Source: Mycolicibacterium sp. P1-18 (GTDB lineage: Bacteria > Actinomycetota > Actinomycetes > Mycobacteriales > Mycobacteriaceae). From it: a stretch of DNA of 64,000 nucleotides. The stretch covers positions 124,001-188,000 of the forward strand of contig NZ_NPKR01000002.1 of NCBI RefSeq assembly GCF_008329535.1, read 5' to 3'. The position numbers were made by a program, and so were the translations under genes. Under the pieces are notes generated by a model that had not been told where the DNA came from, did not search any database, and saw nothing but the letters and a program-made list of their open reading frames with translations. Positions 43,286-54,429 of this stretch are shown one piece after another; within the stretch, counting starts at the first letter, position 1; every line of letters starts with the position of its first letter.

Positions 43286-44728
43286 ATGACCCTGGTTTCG
43301 GCATTCGACGACGACGCACTCGGACGACTCGACGCGGTGGGCCTCACCGAGGCCCTGGCGTCCGGCGCGGTGTCCCGGGTGGACGTCGTCGAGGCCGCCA
43401 TCGCCCGTACCCAGAAGGTCAACCCCCAGCTGAACGGTCTGGCCTACGAGGCCTTCGACGGCGCCCGGGTCCGCGCCGCGTCGCGAACCCGCTACGGCGG
43501 TTTCTTCGACGGGGTGCCGACCTTCGTGAAGGACAACGCCGCCGTCGAGGGGATGCCGACGATGGAGGGCACCGACGCGTGGGACCCGCGCCCCGAGCGC
43601 GCGCACGGCGACTTCGCCCGCACCTACCTGTCGACGGGCCTGGTGGCGCTGGGCAAGTCCCAGTTGTCGGAGTTCGGTTTCAGCGCCGTCGCCGAGCACG
43701 CCCGGCTCGGGGCGGTCCGCAACCCGTGGAACACCGATTACACCGCCGGGGCGTCGTCGTCGGGCTCCGGCGCCTTCGTCGCCGCGGGCGTGGTGCCGAT
43801 CGCCCATGCCAACGACGGCGGCGGGTCGATCCGCATCCCTGCGTCGTGCAACGGACTGGTCGGACTCAAGCCGTCCCGCGGCCGGCTGCCCCTCGACGCG
43901 GACATGCGCCAGATGCCGATCCGGATCGTGGCCAACGGAGTCGTCACCCGCTCCGTTCGCGACACCGCGGCGTTCTACCGCGAGGCCGAGAAGGTGTGGC
44001 ACGGCTCGAGGCTGGCGCCGATCGGGGACGTGACCCGCCCGGGGCGCGCCCGGCTTCGCGTGGCCGTGTTCACCAAGTCCGTCAAACGCGAGTGCAGTCC
44101 CGAGGTCCGCGAGCACACCCTGCGCGCCGCCGGACTGCTCGAACGGATGGGGCATCACGTCGAGTATCTCGACGCCCCGCCGGTGCCGGCGTCCTTCATC
44201 GACGACTTCCTGCTGTACTGGGCGCTGCTGTCCTTCGCCCTGGTGCGCGGCGGCACGAAGCGGTTCGGTCCGACGTTCGACCGCGACAAGTTGGACAACC
44301 TCACGCTGGGGCTCGAGGCCTTCGCGGCGGCCAACCTGCGGCGGCTCCCGGCCGCGGTCGTCCGGCTGGCGACGCTGCGCCGCCGGATGCTGGCGCAGGT
44401 TCGGGACTACGACGTGCTGTTGACGCCCACCCTCGCCGAGGTGCCACCGCTGGTGGGGCACCTCGACCCGACCGCCGACTACGACCAGATCGTCGAGCGA
44501 CTGGTCGACTGGGTCGCGTTCACGCCGCTGCAGAACGTCACGGGCGACCCGGCGATCTCGTTGCCGCTGGGCCAATCGGCCGGTGGGCTGCCGATCGGGA
44601 TGATGTTCAGTGCCCGGCTGGGCCGCGAGGCGACGCTGCTGGAGCTCGCGTACGAGTTGGAGGAGGCCGTGCCCTTCCCTCTGCTCGCCGAGGCCGCCGG
44701 TGCGGAATCCGACGCCCAATTACGCTGA
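43286..44728 (+). CDS. amiC: Amidase (amidase-signature family, AmiC/Rv2888c-like)
   Basis: 480-residue amidase with the Ser-cisSer-Lys triad: K82 (FVKDN), the AGASSSGSGAF loop (cis-Ser near 157-159) and S181 as nucleophile (NDGGGSIRIPA). It hydrolyses amides to acid plus ammonia; the physiological amide is unknown. The C-terminal part has VTGDPAISLPLG. Its location downstream of tsf is conserved in mycobacteria, from which the symbol is taken. Confidence 0.9.
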   Translation: MTLVSAFDDDALGRLDAVGLTEALASGAVSRVDVVEAAIARTQKVNPQLNGLAYEAFDGARVRAASRTRYGGFFDGVPTFVKDNAAVEGMPTMEGTDAWDPRPERAHGDFARTYLSTGLVALGKSQLSEFGFSAVAEHARLGAVRNPWNTDYTAGASSSGSGAFVAAGVVPIAHANDGGGSIRIPASCNGLVGLKPSRGRLPLDADMRQMPIRIVANGVVTRSVRDTAAFYREAEKVWHGSRLAPIGDVTRPGRARLRVAVFTKSVKRECSPEVREHTLRAAGLLERMGHHVEYLDAPPVPASFIDDFLLYWALLSFALVRGGTKRFGPTFDRDKLDNLTLGLEAFAAANLRRLPAAVVRLATLRRRMLAQVRDYDVLLTPTLAEVPPLVGHLDPTADYDQIVERLVDWVAFTPLQNVTGDPAISLPLGQSAGGLPIGMMFSARLGREATLLELAYELEEAVPFPLLAEAAGAESDAQLR

Positions 44729-44806
44729 CGGACGTCAATTTACGATTCCAGCCCCGTGGTGGTCGACGAAATCCGTTGCGGGCGTGACACAGCGCCGTAA
44801 TGGGAC

Positions 44807-44825
44807 TTAGGTCGAGTTAACCTTC
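44807..44825 (+). promoter_or_regulatory. Candidate iron box upstream of the MacB/FtsX-type exporter
   Basis: TTAGGTCGAGTTAACCTTC matches the IdeR consensus at both outer hexamers (TTAGGT and TAACCT in the correct register), 13 of 19 in total, with a divergent centre. It lies 52 bases before the GTG of the permease gene. The distance and symmetry are good, but I have no independent iron link for the genes downstream. Confidence 0.4.
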
Positions 44826-44877
44826 CGGACATCACGGGTAGCCATCGAAGAAACACGGCGCGCTGAACATCGCCTGT

Positions 44878-46041
44878 GTGGACCCCACTGCGGCGACGAC
44901 CCTCCGATCACCGGCGATCGCCACTGCGTCCGGGAACACCTTCGGGTACCTGGTCCGGTTCGCGCTGGCGAACATTCGTCGCCGCCCCGAACGATTCGTG
45001 CTCTCCGTCCTCGGCATCGCACTGGCGATAGCGTGCGTCACGATCGTCCGCACCATCTCGTCGAGCTTCGCCATCACCGGCGCCGACTCGGTGACCGACG
45101 TGCTCGGCGGTGCTCAGCTGTGGGCGGTCCCGGCCGCCGGCGTGCACTTCGACCCGGACGCGCAGGCGCTGGTCGCCGACGGCGCCGCGCCGGAGCTGAC
45201 CCTGCCCGCAGGGTGGCGGGGCATCCACACCCTGTCCGGCGTGACGACCGTCGACGGCAACTCGGTGTCGTTGCGCGGCAGCGACCAAATGCCCTCGGGT
45301 CAAGTCACTCTCGGCTCGGCGCTGGCCGACCGTCTCGGCGCGGCTCCCGGTGGCCGGGTGGAGATCGGCGGCCAGAGTCTCGTCGTCGGCGTCGAGGGTG
45401 ACGGACAGTCCGCCGTCGTCTCGACCGAACTCGCACGGTCGGTCGTCGGCGAGAAGGGGTGGTGGACGGTGTTCGCCCCCGACGGCAAGGAAAAGGACCG
45501 CACCCTCGCGCAGACCTTCGGTGCGGCGACGGGACTGCCCTTCACCGCCGACCCCGCGGTGCTGCCCGACGCCGGCGGCCAAGGCCTGATCTACGACACC
45601 GTCGGCGGCAGCGGGCCGCTGACCTTCGAGCAGAAGTTCTCGGCGCTGTTCTCCGGCAAGGTGACCAGCTCCACCCTCGGCCTGATCTCGACCATCGGAC
45701 TGGGGCTCGGCTTCGTCATCGCGGTGTCGTCGTTCCTGGCCGCCGTGCAGGAGCGCAAGCGCGAATTCGGCATCATGTCCAGCATCGGCCTCGCCGACGA
45801 GGTGCTGTACTTCTTCCTCGTCGAGTCGGCCGTCGTCTTCGTGGTCGCCTACCTGGTCGGCATCGCCGGGGCGGGAGCCGCAGTGGCATTGGTGATTCCG
45901 GGCATCGCGACACCGACCGCGTGGCTTCAGGCCTCGGCGATGGTCGCCGCGTTCCTGCCGGCGATGGCGATCGTCGGGGCGCTGGTGCCGGTGCACCGGT
46001 TGTTGCAGCAGCGACCCGTCGACCTGTTGGGAGACCGATGA
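44878..46041 (+). CDS. FtsX/MacB-family ABC transporter permease
   Basis: 387-residue membrane protein. One N-terminal membrane segment (about 40-60, after NIRRRPERF) precedes a large external domain of about 210 residues. Three C-terminal membrane segments form the FtsX core (about 265-375), with ERKREFGIMSSIGLADEVL as the coupling segment. Such transporters do mechanical work on lipoproteins, peptides or toxins rather than classic transport. It forms a set with the second permease (46074) and ATPase (46644). The GTG start has no strong ribosome site. Confidence 0.88.
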   Translation: MDPTAATTLRSPAIATASGNTFGYLVRFALANIRRRPERFVLSVLGIALAIACVTIVRTISSSFAITGADSVTDVLGGAQLWAVPAAGVHFDPDAQALVADGAAPELTLPAGWRGIHTLSGVTTVDGNSVSLRGSDQMPSGQVTLGSALADRLGAAPGGRVEIGGQSLVVGVEGDGQSAVVSTELARSVVGEKGWWTVFAPDGKEKDRTLAQTFGAATGLPFTADPAVLPDAGGQGLIYDTVGGSGPLTFEQKFSALFSGKVTSSTLGLISTIGLGLGFVIAVSSFLAAVQERKREFGIMSSIGLADEVLYFFLVESAVVFVVAYLVGIAGAGAAVALVIPGIATPTAWLQASAMVAAFLPAMAIVGALVPVHRLLQQRPVDLLGDR

Positions 46042-46073
46042 GCGCTCGCGCGAAGAGAATGGGGCTGAGCTAG

Positions 46074-46640
46074 ATGTTGACCAAGGGCCTGGCCTACGGC
46101 TGGCTTGCCGCGCGCCGACGGATCGGCGAAATGATCCTGCCGGTCGTCACCACCGCCACGGGTGCCTTCCTGGTGGTTCTGGTGTTCGGCATGCAGGACG
46201 GCATTCGGGCGCAGTCCGCCTCGCTCGGACACGCCGACGAGATCGGCCGCGCCGTCATCCTGATCTCGGTGACCGTCCTGCTGGTCGGCGTCGTCGAGGT
46301 GGCCGTCGCCACGACCAGGACGGTCGCCCACCGCACCAGGGAACTCGGCGTGCTCGGCGCGAACGGCGTGCCGCGCAACCCCGTCGTCGCGGCACTTCTC
46401 GTCGAACCGTTGGTGGCTGCCGTGCTGGGCGCGGTGGTCGGTGCGGCACTGGCCGGCGCCGTCGCCATGGGGCTCGGGGCAACGGGTTTCGTGCCCACGG
46501 GAGTCGCGGTCGGCGGACTGCTTCTCGGTGGCGGCATCGCCGTGGTCGTCAGCATCGTCGCCGCGCTGGTCACCAGCGTCGTGCCTACCTGGACCGCAGC
46601 GTCGCGGCCCCCCATTCGCTCGCTCTCCGGTGGAGGTTGA
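46074..46640 (+). CDS. Short FtsX-type permease without an external domain
   Basis: 188 residues, half the size of its partner. One membrane segment near the N-terminus (about 22-42) is followed only by the FtsX-type C-terminal core with three hydrophobic segments (about 60-80, 115-135, 145-172) and the TRELGVLGANGVPRNPVVAALLVEP coupling helix. The usual periplasmic MacB domain is missing. It is probably the second half of a heterodimeric transporter. The gene begins directly after an 11-codon open frame that overlaps the first permease stop (46038-46073). Confidence 0.82.
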   Translation: MLTKGLAYGWLAARRRIGEMILPVVTTATGAFLVVLVFGMQDGIRAQSASLGHADEIGRAVILISVTVLLVGVVEVAVATTRTVAHRTRELGVLGANGVPRNPVVAALLVEPLVAAVLGAVVGAALAGAVAMGLGATGFVPTGVAVGGLLLGGGIAVVVSIVAALVTSVVPTWTAASRPPIRSLSGGG

Positions 46641-46643
46641 TTC

Positions 46644-47384
46644 ATGACGGTCGTCGACGACGAGAACACGGCGGAGCAGGCCGCGGCGACAGCCGTGCCC
46701 AGCGAGGCGGCGACACCGGTGATCGAGGTGTCCGACGTGTGGAAGCTGCACAAGCTGGGCGACGAGGTGGTCAAGGCGCTCGTGGCCGCCGACCTACGGG
46801 TGATGCCCGGTGAGTTCGTCTGCCTGATGGGGCCCAGCGGAAGCGGAAAGTCCACGCTGCTCAACATCATCGGCGGACTGGACCGGCCCACCAAGGGGTC
46901 GGTCTCGGTCGCGGGCAAGGACACCGGGCAGCTCACCGAGAGCCAGTTCGCCGCGCTGCGGCACGACACCATCGGCTTCATCTTCCAGAGCTACAACCTG
47001 ATTCCGTTCCTGTCGGCCGTCGAGAACGTCGAACTTCCGCTGATGTTCGAGCCCTATGACCGAAAGGCATTGCGCAAGAGAGCAATGGAACTCCTCGAGC
47101 TGGTCGGGCTGAGCCACCGGGTTCACCACCAGCCGACCAAGATGTCCGGTGGTGAACAGCAGCGCACGGCCATCGCGCGCTCGCTGATCAGCAATCCGAC
47201 GTTGGTCCTCGCCGACGAACCGACGGCGAACCTGGACCACAAGACGGGCGAGACGGTCGTGCGCATGCTGCGCGACCTGTGCTCGACCATGGGCGTCACC
47301 GTCGTCGCCAGCACCCATGACCCGATCGTCGCCGAGGAGGCCAGTCGGGTCGTCCGGATGCGAGACGGCCAGATCGTCAGCTGA
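46644..47384 (+). CDS. ABC transporter ATPase, LolD/MacB-like
   Basis: 246 residues, with about 30 low-complexity N-terminal residues before the ATPase. Walker A is GPSGSGKST, the Q-loop FIFQSYNL, the signature MSGGEQQRTAIARSL (Met in place of Leu is a common variant), Walker B LVLADEPTANLD and the switch His in ASTHDP. The LNIIGGLDRPT segment is characteristic of the LolD/MacB group that energises FtsX-type permeases. It is 3 bases after the second permease stop. Confidence 0.93.
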   Translation: MTVVDDENTAEQAAATAVPSEAATPVIEVSDVWKLHKLGDEVVKALVAADLRVMPGEFVCLMGPSGSGKSTLLNIIGGLDRPTKGSVSVAGKDTGQLTESQFAALRHDTIGFIFQSYNLIPFLSAVENVELPLMFEPYDRKALRKRAMELLELVGLSHRVHHQPTKMSGGEQQRTAIARSLISNPTLVLADEPTANLDHKTGETVVRMLRDLCSTMGVTVVASTHDPIVAEEASRVVRMRDGQIVS

Positions 47385-47417
47385 TCCTCCTCACCCGACG
47401 AAATCGAAGGAACCACT

Positions 47418-48941
47418 GTGACTCAAGAAATGGAAGCCGCGCGGCCGTCGGGCACCGCCGAACGCGACGCGTTGATGACGACCGAGCTCGTCCCCGAACA
47501 GATCCTGCCCAAGGTGATGAGCACGTTCGGCCTGACCTCGGCCTACGTGTTCATCATCTGCTGGGTGACGGGGTCCTCGGTGATGGCCGCGGGTGGCTGG
47601 ACGGCGATCCCCATGTGGGTGCTCGGCATCGTCAGCTTCCTGGTGCCCGCCGGCATGGCCGTCGTCGAACTCGGAAACCTCTGGCCCGGCCAGGGTGGGG
47701 TGTACATCTGGGCGCACCGGACGATGGGTGAAACCTGGGGATTCGTCGGTGGTTACCTGTCCTGGGTGCCGGTAATCCTCAACGCGGCATCCTCGCCCGC
47801 GGTGGTTCTGCAGTTCCTGCTGTTGGCCTTCCACACCGAGCTCGGGCTGACCACCAGCATCATCCTGCAGCTGGTGATCCTCTGGACGGTCGTCGGACTG
47901 GCGCTGGCCAAGCTCGCCGCCAACCAGAAGATCATGAACGTCGTGTTCGTCGTCTACGGCGTGCTGACGCTGACGATCTTCGTCTGCGGTCTGCTGTTCG
48001 CCGTCAAGAACGGCTCGGCCACCCCGTTCGACTGGCACGAGGCGACGGTGCCCAACTTTGCCGTCGCGGGCTTCCTCTACGGCACGGTGCTGCTGTACCT
48101 GCTCGGCGTCGAGACCCCCTACAACATGGGCGCGGAATTCCTCTCGGTGCGCAAGAGCGGCCCGAAGATGATCCTGTGGGGCTCGACCGCGCTGGTGGCC
48201 ATCTACCTGCTGACGACGCTCGGCACGATGATGGCGCTGCCCGGCGACCAGATCGACCCCGTCACCGGAGTCATCGGCGCGCTCGGGATGTCCGGCTTCC
48301 CCGGTCTGATGGAGATCTGCGCGATCGTGCTCGCCGGCATCATCATCGTGGCGCTGATGACCTACCAGGTCGCCTACTCACGACTGATCTTCGTCTCCGG
48401 CCTCGAGCGGCACCTGCCGCGCATCTTCACCCACCTCAATCCCCGTACCCGAAACCCGGTGACGGCCATCCTGATTCAGGGTGTGCTCTCCTCGCTGATC
48501 CTGGTCGGGCTGTACTCGCAGAGCAGCATGGCGAACGTGACCATCTACCTGCAGGGCGGTCTGAGCACCGTCTGGCTGCTGTCCGGCTTCTTCTTCCTGA
48601 TTCCCGTGGTCATTGCGCGCAAGAAGTACGCCGACCGCTACGAGAACGAGAAGTTCTGGCGCATCCCCGGCGGCATGGTCGGCGTGTGGATCGTCGTCGT
48701 GGTGGGCACCGTCGCCACGATCGGCGGCGTGTACTACTCGTTCGTGACACCCTGGATCGACGTGCCGCAGTCCACTTGGATGACCTGGGTCGGCGGGATC
48801 AGCCTGGGCATGTTCGCCCTGGGCCTGGTCGTCTTCGTCTTCGGCAAGCGCTCGGCCCGCAAGGTGAGCAAGGAGGACTCGCTGGCGCACCTGGCGGTCT
48901 TCGACCTCAAGAAGTCCGAAACAACCACCGACGGAGTCTGA
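47418..48941 (+). CDS. APC-superfamily amino acid/amine permease
   Basis: 507-residue transporter with about twelve membrane segments. FGLTSAYVFIICWVTGSSVMAAGG with a following PAGMAVVELGNLWPGQGGVYIWAHRTMG is the unwound first helix and loop of APC transporters (GadC/YjeM-like branch), and YQVAYSRLIFVSGLERHLPRIF is also typical. It should import an amino acid or amine, possibly by exchange. It is followed 5 bases later by a copper amine oxidase, which suggests that the imported compound is a primary amine. It is 33 bases after the ATPase gene. Confidence 0.9.
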   Translation: MTQEMEAARPSGTAERDALMTTELVPEQILPKVMSTFGLTSAYVFIICWVTGSSVMAAGGWTAIPMWVLGIVSFLVPAGMAVVELGNLWPGQGGVYIWAHRTMGETWGFVGGYLSWVPVILNAASSPAVVLQFLLLAFHTELGLTTSIILQLVILWTVVGLALAKLAANQKIMNVVFVVYGVLTLTIFVCGLLFAVKNGSATPFDWHEATVPNFAVAGFLYGTVLLYLLGVETPYNMGAEFLSVRKSGPKMILWGSTALVAIYLLTTLGTMMALPGDQIDPVTGVIGALGMSGFPGLMEICAIVLAGIIIVALMTYQVAYSRLIFVSGLERHLPRIFTHLNPRTRNPVTAILIQGVLSSLILVGLYSQSSMANVTIYLQGGLSTVWLLSGFFFLIPVVIARKKYADRYENEKFWRIPGGMVGVWIVVVVGTVATIGGVYYSFVTPWIDVPQSTWMTWVGGISLGMFALGLVVFVFGKRSARKVSKEDSLAHLAVFDLKKSETTTDGV

Positions 48942-48946
48942 AGAAC

Positions 48947-50958
48947 ATGACACTCGACAGCACCACCCGGTCCGCCGACGCCACCTCGGGCGCGACGAGC
49001 TATCCGCTCGACCCGCTGACGGGCGAGGAGATCCAGTCCGCGGCGGCGATCGTGATGGCCTCCGAATACGCCTCGCCCACGCTGAAGTTCGTGATGATCC
49101 AGCTGGCGGAGCCGGCGAAGACCGCCGAGCTGACGTTTGCCGGCGCCGACGTACCCCGCTGCGCGTTCGCGATCATGTACGACGCGGCCGCCAAGCTGAT
49201 CTACGAGGCGGTGGTGGACCTCGGCGCCAGCATGATCGAGTCGTGGAAGGCCATTCCCGGCCGCTTCCCGTCCTATCTGGTCGAGCACATGACCGGCGTG
49301 GAGGAGAAGGTCCGCGAGGACCCGCGCTGGCAGGACGCGATGCGCAAGCGCGGCATCACCGACTTCGGCCTCGCGATGATCGACCCGTGGCCGGCCGGTT
49401 ATTACGGCGCGGGGGACCACTACGACAACTCGCCGCTGATCTGCCGGCCGTTGACGTTCATGCGCGCCGCACCGTCCGAGCACGGTTACGCGCGCCCGGT
49501 CGAGGGTCTGATTGTCACGTTCGACCTCGACAACATGGAGATCCTCGACATCGAGGACCACGGCGTCGTCCCGATGCCGCCAACCGCGGGCAACTACGAC
49601 GAGCGGTTCATGTTCGACCCGAACAACCGGCCCGCGTTCACCGAATTCCGTTCCGACGTCAAGCCGATCGAGATCACCCAGCCCGAGGGGCCCAGCTTCA
49701 CCGTCGACGGGTGGAACGTGACGTGGCAGAAGTGGTCGTTGCGCATCGGCTTCAACCCGCGCGAGGGCGTGACCATCCACGAGGTGACCTACACCGACCG
49801 TGGTGAGACCCGCCCGATCATGTACCGCGGGTCGCTCTCGGAGATGGTGGTGCCCTACGGCGACACCTCGCCGACGCACTGGAACAAGAACGTCTTCGAC
49901 ATGGGCGAAGTCGGGATGGGCTTCTCGGCCAACCCGTTGACGTTGGGCTGCGACTGTCTCGGCGAGATCCACTACTTCGACGGCACGGTCAACGACTCCG
50001 ACGGAAACCCCGTCACCATCCCGAACGCGATCTGCATGCACGAAGAGGATTACGGAATCTCCTGGAAGCACACCGACTTTCGCACCGGGGAGGTCGAGGT
50101 GCGGCGCTCGCGCCGGTTGGTCGTCTCGATGATCTGCACCGTCGGAAACTACGAGTACGGATTCTTCTGGTACTTCTACAACGACGCGTCCATCGAGGTC
50201 GAGGTCAAGCTGTCCGGCGTGCTGACCACCGGGTCGATCGCCGAGGGGGAGGTGCCCCGCTGGGGCAAGCTCGTCGCCCCGGGCGTCTACGGTCCGAATC
50301 ACCAGCACTTCTTCAACTTCCGGCTCGACATGAGCGTCGACGGGCCGGGAAACAGTGTCTACGAGGTGGATTCGATCCCGGAGCCCGACCCGGCGCTCAA
50401 CCCGCACCACAATGCGTGGATCACCCAGGACACCCTGGTGGCGTCGGAGGCCGACGGCGCCCGCGACTGGGACTGGAAGACCGGTCGGTACTGGAAGATC
50501 ACCAACCCGTCCAAGACGAACGAACTGGGCAGTCCGACGGCCTACAAGCTGGTGCCGAAGGACATCGTGCCCGTCATGGTGCAGGAGGGCTCCTACATCT
50601 ACGACCGGGCACGGTTCATCCAGCACAACCTGTGGGTGACCAAGTACGACGAGGCCGAGAAGTTCGCCGCGGGGGACTACATGTACCAGTCGGCCGACGC
50701 CCAGGGGTTGCCGGACTTCGTCGCCGACGACGCGCCGCTGGAGGACACCGACGTGGTGCTCTGGTACACCCTGGGCGCGCACCACGTGGTGCGGCCCGAG
50801 GACTGGCCGGTGATGCCGTGCGCGTACACGGGCTTCCATCTCAAGCCCATCGGCTTCTTCGACGGCAACCCGGCACTCGACATCCCGCCGACGCCGCCGA
50901 AGGCGTGCCACGGTGCACACCACGCGGGTCTGCCCGTCGCGGAGCGGGCGCTGGAGTC

Positions 50959-50962
<4 letters not shown>
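48947..50962 (+). CDS. Copper-containing primary amine oxidase
   Basis: 671-residue amine oxidase that turns primary amines into aldehydes with release of ammonia and hydrogen peroxide. The cofactor tyrosine is Y402 in the TVGNYEY sequence, to be converted to topaquinone. D318 (FDMGEVG) is the catalytic base. H452 and H454 (NHQHFF) and H631 (TGFHLKP) are copper ligands. No signal peptide is present, so it is cytoplasmic, as in Arthrobacter-type enzymes. The ATG at 48947 is used; the open frame runs far upstream inside the permease gene. Its stop overlaps the convergent MarR gene by 4 bases. Confidence 0.95.
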
Positions 50963-52108
<1,146 letters not shown>

Positions 52109-52183
52109 CGCTCACCCCTTCGCTCTGCCGATCCAGCCGTTTGGCAGGATTGGGGGCACTCGCGTGCGGACCGAAGGAGTGTC

Positions 52184-52924
52184 ATGGCGGAAACGGTCCT
52201 GGCGGACCCCACTGAGCGGCCGGGTTATTCGCGTGTTCTGCTCAAGCTGGGTGGCGAGATGTTCGGCGGCGGACAGGTCGGCCTCGATCCCGACGTCGTC
52301 GCCCTGGTGGCCCGGCAGATCGCCGAAGTGGTGCGCGGCGGCGTGCACGTCGCGGTGGTCATCGGCGGCGGCAACTTCTTCCGCGGGGCGCAGCTCCAGC
52401 AACGCGGCATGGAACGCAGCCGCTCGGACTACATGGGCATGCTCGGCACGGTGATGAACAGCCTTGCGCTGCAGGACTTCCTGGAGAAGGAAGGCATCGA
52501 CACCCGGGTGCAGACCGCCATCACCATGGGTCAGGTCGCCGAACCGTACATCCCGGGTCGCGCCCGTCGTCACCTGGAGAAGGGCCGCGTCGTCATCTTC
52601 GGTGCCGGCATGGGCCTGCCCTACTTCTCGACCGACACCACCGCCGCGCAACGCGCGCTCGAGATCGGCGCCGAGGTCGTGCTGATGGCCAAGGCGGTCG
52701 ACGGTGTCTACACCGACGACCCCCGGACCAACCCGGACGCCGAGCTGCTGAAGTCCATCACCCACCGGGAAGTCATCGATCGCGGGCTGCAGGTCGCCGA
52801 CGCGACGGCGTTCAGCCTCTGCATGGACAACCGCATGCCCATCCTGGTGTTCAACCTGCTCGTCGACGGCAATATCGCGCGGGCGGTGGCGGGTGAGAGG
52901 ATTGGGACGCTGGTCACCACCTAA
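52184..52924 (+). CDS. pyrH: Uridylate kinase
   Basis: 246-residue hexameric UMP kinase that makes UDP from [29 protein letters not shown], the [14 protein letters not shown] segment, [28 protein letters not shown] and [11 protein letters not shown] are the conserved blocks. The order pyrH-frr-cdsA-rlmN is the normal one. The protein is about ten residues longer at the N-terminus than the E. coli enzyme, as in other mycobacteria. Confidence 0.96.
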   Translation: MAETVLADPTERPGYSRVLLKLGGEMFGGGQVGLDPDVVALVARQIAEVVRGGVHVAVVIGGGNFFRGAQLQQRGMERSRSDYMGMLGTVMNSLALQDFLEKEGIDTRVQTAITMGQVAEPYIPGRARRHLEKGRVVIFGAGMGLPYFSTDTTAAQRALEIGAEVVLMAKAVDGVYTDDPRTNPDAELLKSITHREVIDRGLQVADATAFSLCMDNRMPILVFNLLVDGNIARAVAGERIGTLVTT

Positions 52925-52959
52925 CGGGTGGACGAGCGACACCGACGGGAGACGATGAA

Positions 52960-53517
52960 GTGATCGACGAAACCCTCTTCGAAGCCGAGGAGAAGATGGA
53001 GAAGGCGGTCTCGGTCGCCCGGGACGACCTGTCGTCCATCCGGACCGGTCGCGCCAATCCCGGCATGTTCAACCGGATCAAGATCGAGTACTACGGCTCG
53101 CCGACGCCGATCACCCAGCTCTCCAGCATCAACGTGCCGGAGGCGCGGCTCGTCGTCATCAAGCCCTACGAGGCCAACCAGCTGCGCCCGATCGAGGACG
53201 CGATCCGCAACTCCGACCTGGGCGTCAACCCCGGCAACGACGGCAACGTCATCCGGATCTCGATTCCGCAGCTGACCGAGGAGCGTCGCCGCGACCTGGT
53301 CAAGCAGGCCAAGGGCAAGGGTGAGGACGCCAAGGTCACCGTGCGCAACATCCGCCGCAAGGCCATGGAGGAGCTCGCGCGCATCAAGAAGGACGGCGAA
53401 GCGGGCGAGGATGAGGTCGGCCGCGCGGAGAAGGACCTGGACAAGAGCACGCAGACCTACACCGCCCAGATCGACGAGCTCGTGAAGCACAAAGAAGGCG
53501 AGCTGCTGGAGGTCTAG
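52960..53517 (+). CDS. frr: Ribosome-recycling factor
   Basis: 185-residue RRF that splits post-termination ribosomes with EF-G. The three-helix body includes [21 protein letters not shown] at the start, [20 protein letters not shown], and the C-terminal coiled-coil helix. The start is GTG at 52960, with GGGAGA about 11 bases upstream. It is 35 bases after pyrH. Confidence 0.96.
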   Translation: MIDETLFEAEEKMEKAVSVARDDLSSIRTGRANPGMFNRIKIEYYGSPTPITQLSSINVPEARLVVIKPYEANQLRPIEDAIRNSDLGVNPGNDGNVIRISIPQLTEERRRDLVKQAKGKGEDAKVTVRNIRRKAMEELARIKKDGEAGEDEVGRAEKDLDKSTQTYTAQIDELVKHKEGELLEV

Positions 53518-53550
53518 GTCGCAGCAGACCTCACCTTCAGCAACAGCACG

Positions 53551-54429
53551 GTGGCAGACACCGACACGGCGTCCACCGACGGGCCCGAAACGCCGGCCCC
53601 CAAGAAGAAGGCGGGCCGGGCCGGACGCAACCTCCCCGCCGCCATCGGCGTGGGAGCGTTCCTCGGCTTCGGCGTCATCGCCATCCTGGTGTTCGCACCG
53701 CTGGGCTGGGTTCCCGTCGTGGCGGTCGCGATGGCCGTCGCCACCCACGAGGTCGTGAAGCGACTGCGGACGGCGGGGTATTCGATCCCGATCGTGCCGC
53801 TGCTCGTCGGCGGTCAGGCCATGGTGTGGCTGACGTGGCCCTTCGGCCCCGCGGGTGCGCTCGGCGCGTTCGGCGCCACGGTCGTGGTCTGCATGATCTG
53901 GCGGTTGCTCTCCGGCGGCATGAAGAACGCCCCGGTCAACTACCTACGCGACGTCACCACGACGATCTTCCTGGCCGCCTGGATCCCGCTGTTCGGGGCG
54001 TTCGGCGTCCTGCTGGTCTATCCGGAGGACGGCCGCTGGCGGGTGCTCTGCCTCATGCTCGGCGTCGTCTTCTCCGACATCGGCGGTTACGCGGCGGGCG
54101 TGCTGTTCGGCAAGCACCCCATGGTGCCCGCGATCAGCCCGAAGAAGTCCTGGGAGGGCTTCGCCGGGTCGCTGATCTTCGGCACCGCCGCCTCGGTGCT
54201 CGCCGTGGCGTTCCTGCTGGAGAAGCCGGCCTGGGTCGGCATTCCGCTGGGCCTGATGCTGGTGGTCACCGGCACGCTCGGCGACCTCATCGAGTCGCAG
54301 GTCAAGCGCGACCTGGGCATCAAGGACATGGGCACGTTGCTACCCGGCCACGGTGGTCTGATGGACCGGCTCGACTCGGTCCTGCCGTCGGCGGTCGCGA
54401 CGTGGGTCGTCCTGACGCTTCTTGCCTGA
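53551..54429 (+). CDS. cdsA: Phosphatidate cytidylyltransferase
   Basis: 292-residue integral membrane enzyme making CDP-diacylglycerol from phosphatidic acid and CTP. After a charged, Lys-rich head come about eight membrane segments. The SDIGGYAAG...SPKKSWEGFAGS metal-binding block and the C-terminal signature (VKRDLGIKDMGTLLPGHGGLMDRLDS) are intact. The start is GTG at 53551, 33 bases after frr. The last 90 bases overlap the convergent EamA gene. Confidence 0.95.
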   Translation: MADTDTASTDGPETPAPKKKAGRAGRNLPAAIGVGAFLGFGVIAILVFAPLGWVPVVAVAMAVATHEVVKRLRTAGYSIPIVPLLVGGQAMVWLTWPFGPAGALGAFGATVVVCMIWRLLSGGMKNAPVNYLRDVTTTIFLAAWIPLFGAFGVLLVYPEDGRWRVLCLMLGVVFSDIGGYAAGVLFGKHPMVPAISPKKSWEGFAGSLIFGTAASVLAVAFLLEKPAWVGIPLGLMLVVTGTLGDLIESQVKRDLGIKDMGTLLPGHGGLMDRLDSVLPSAVATWVVLTLLA

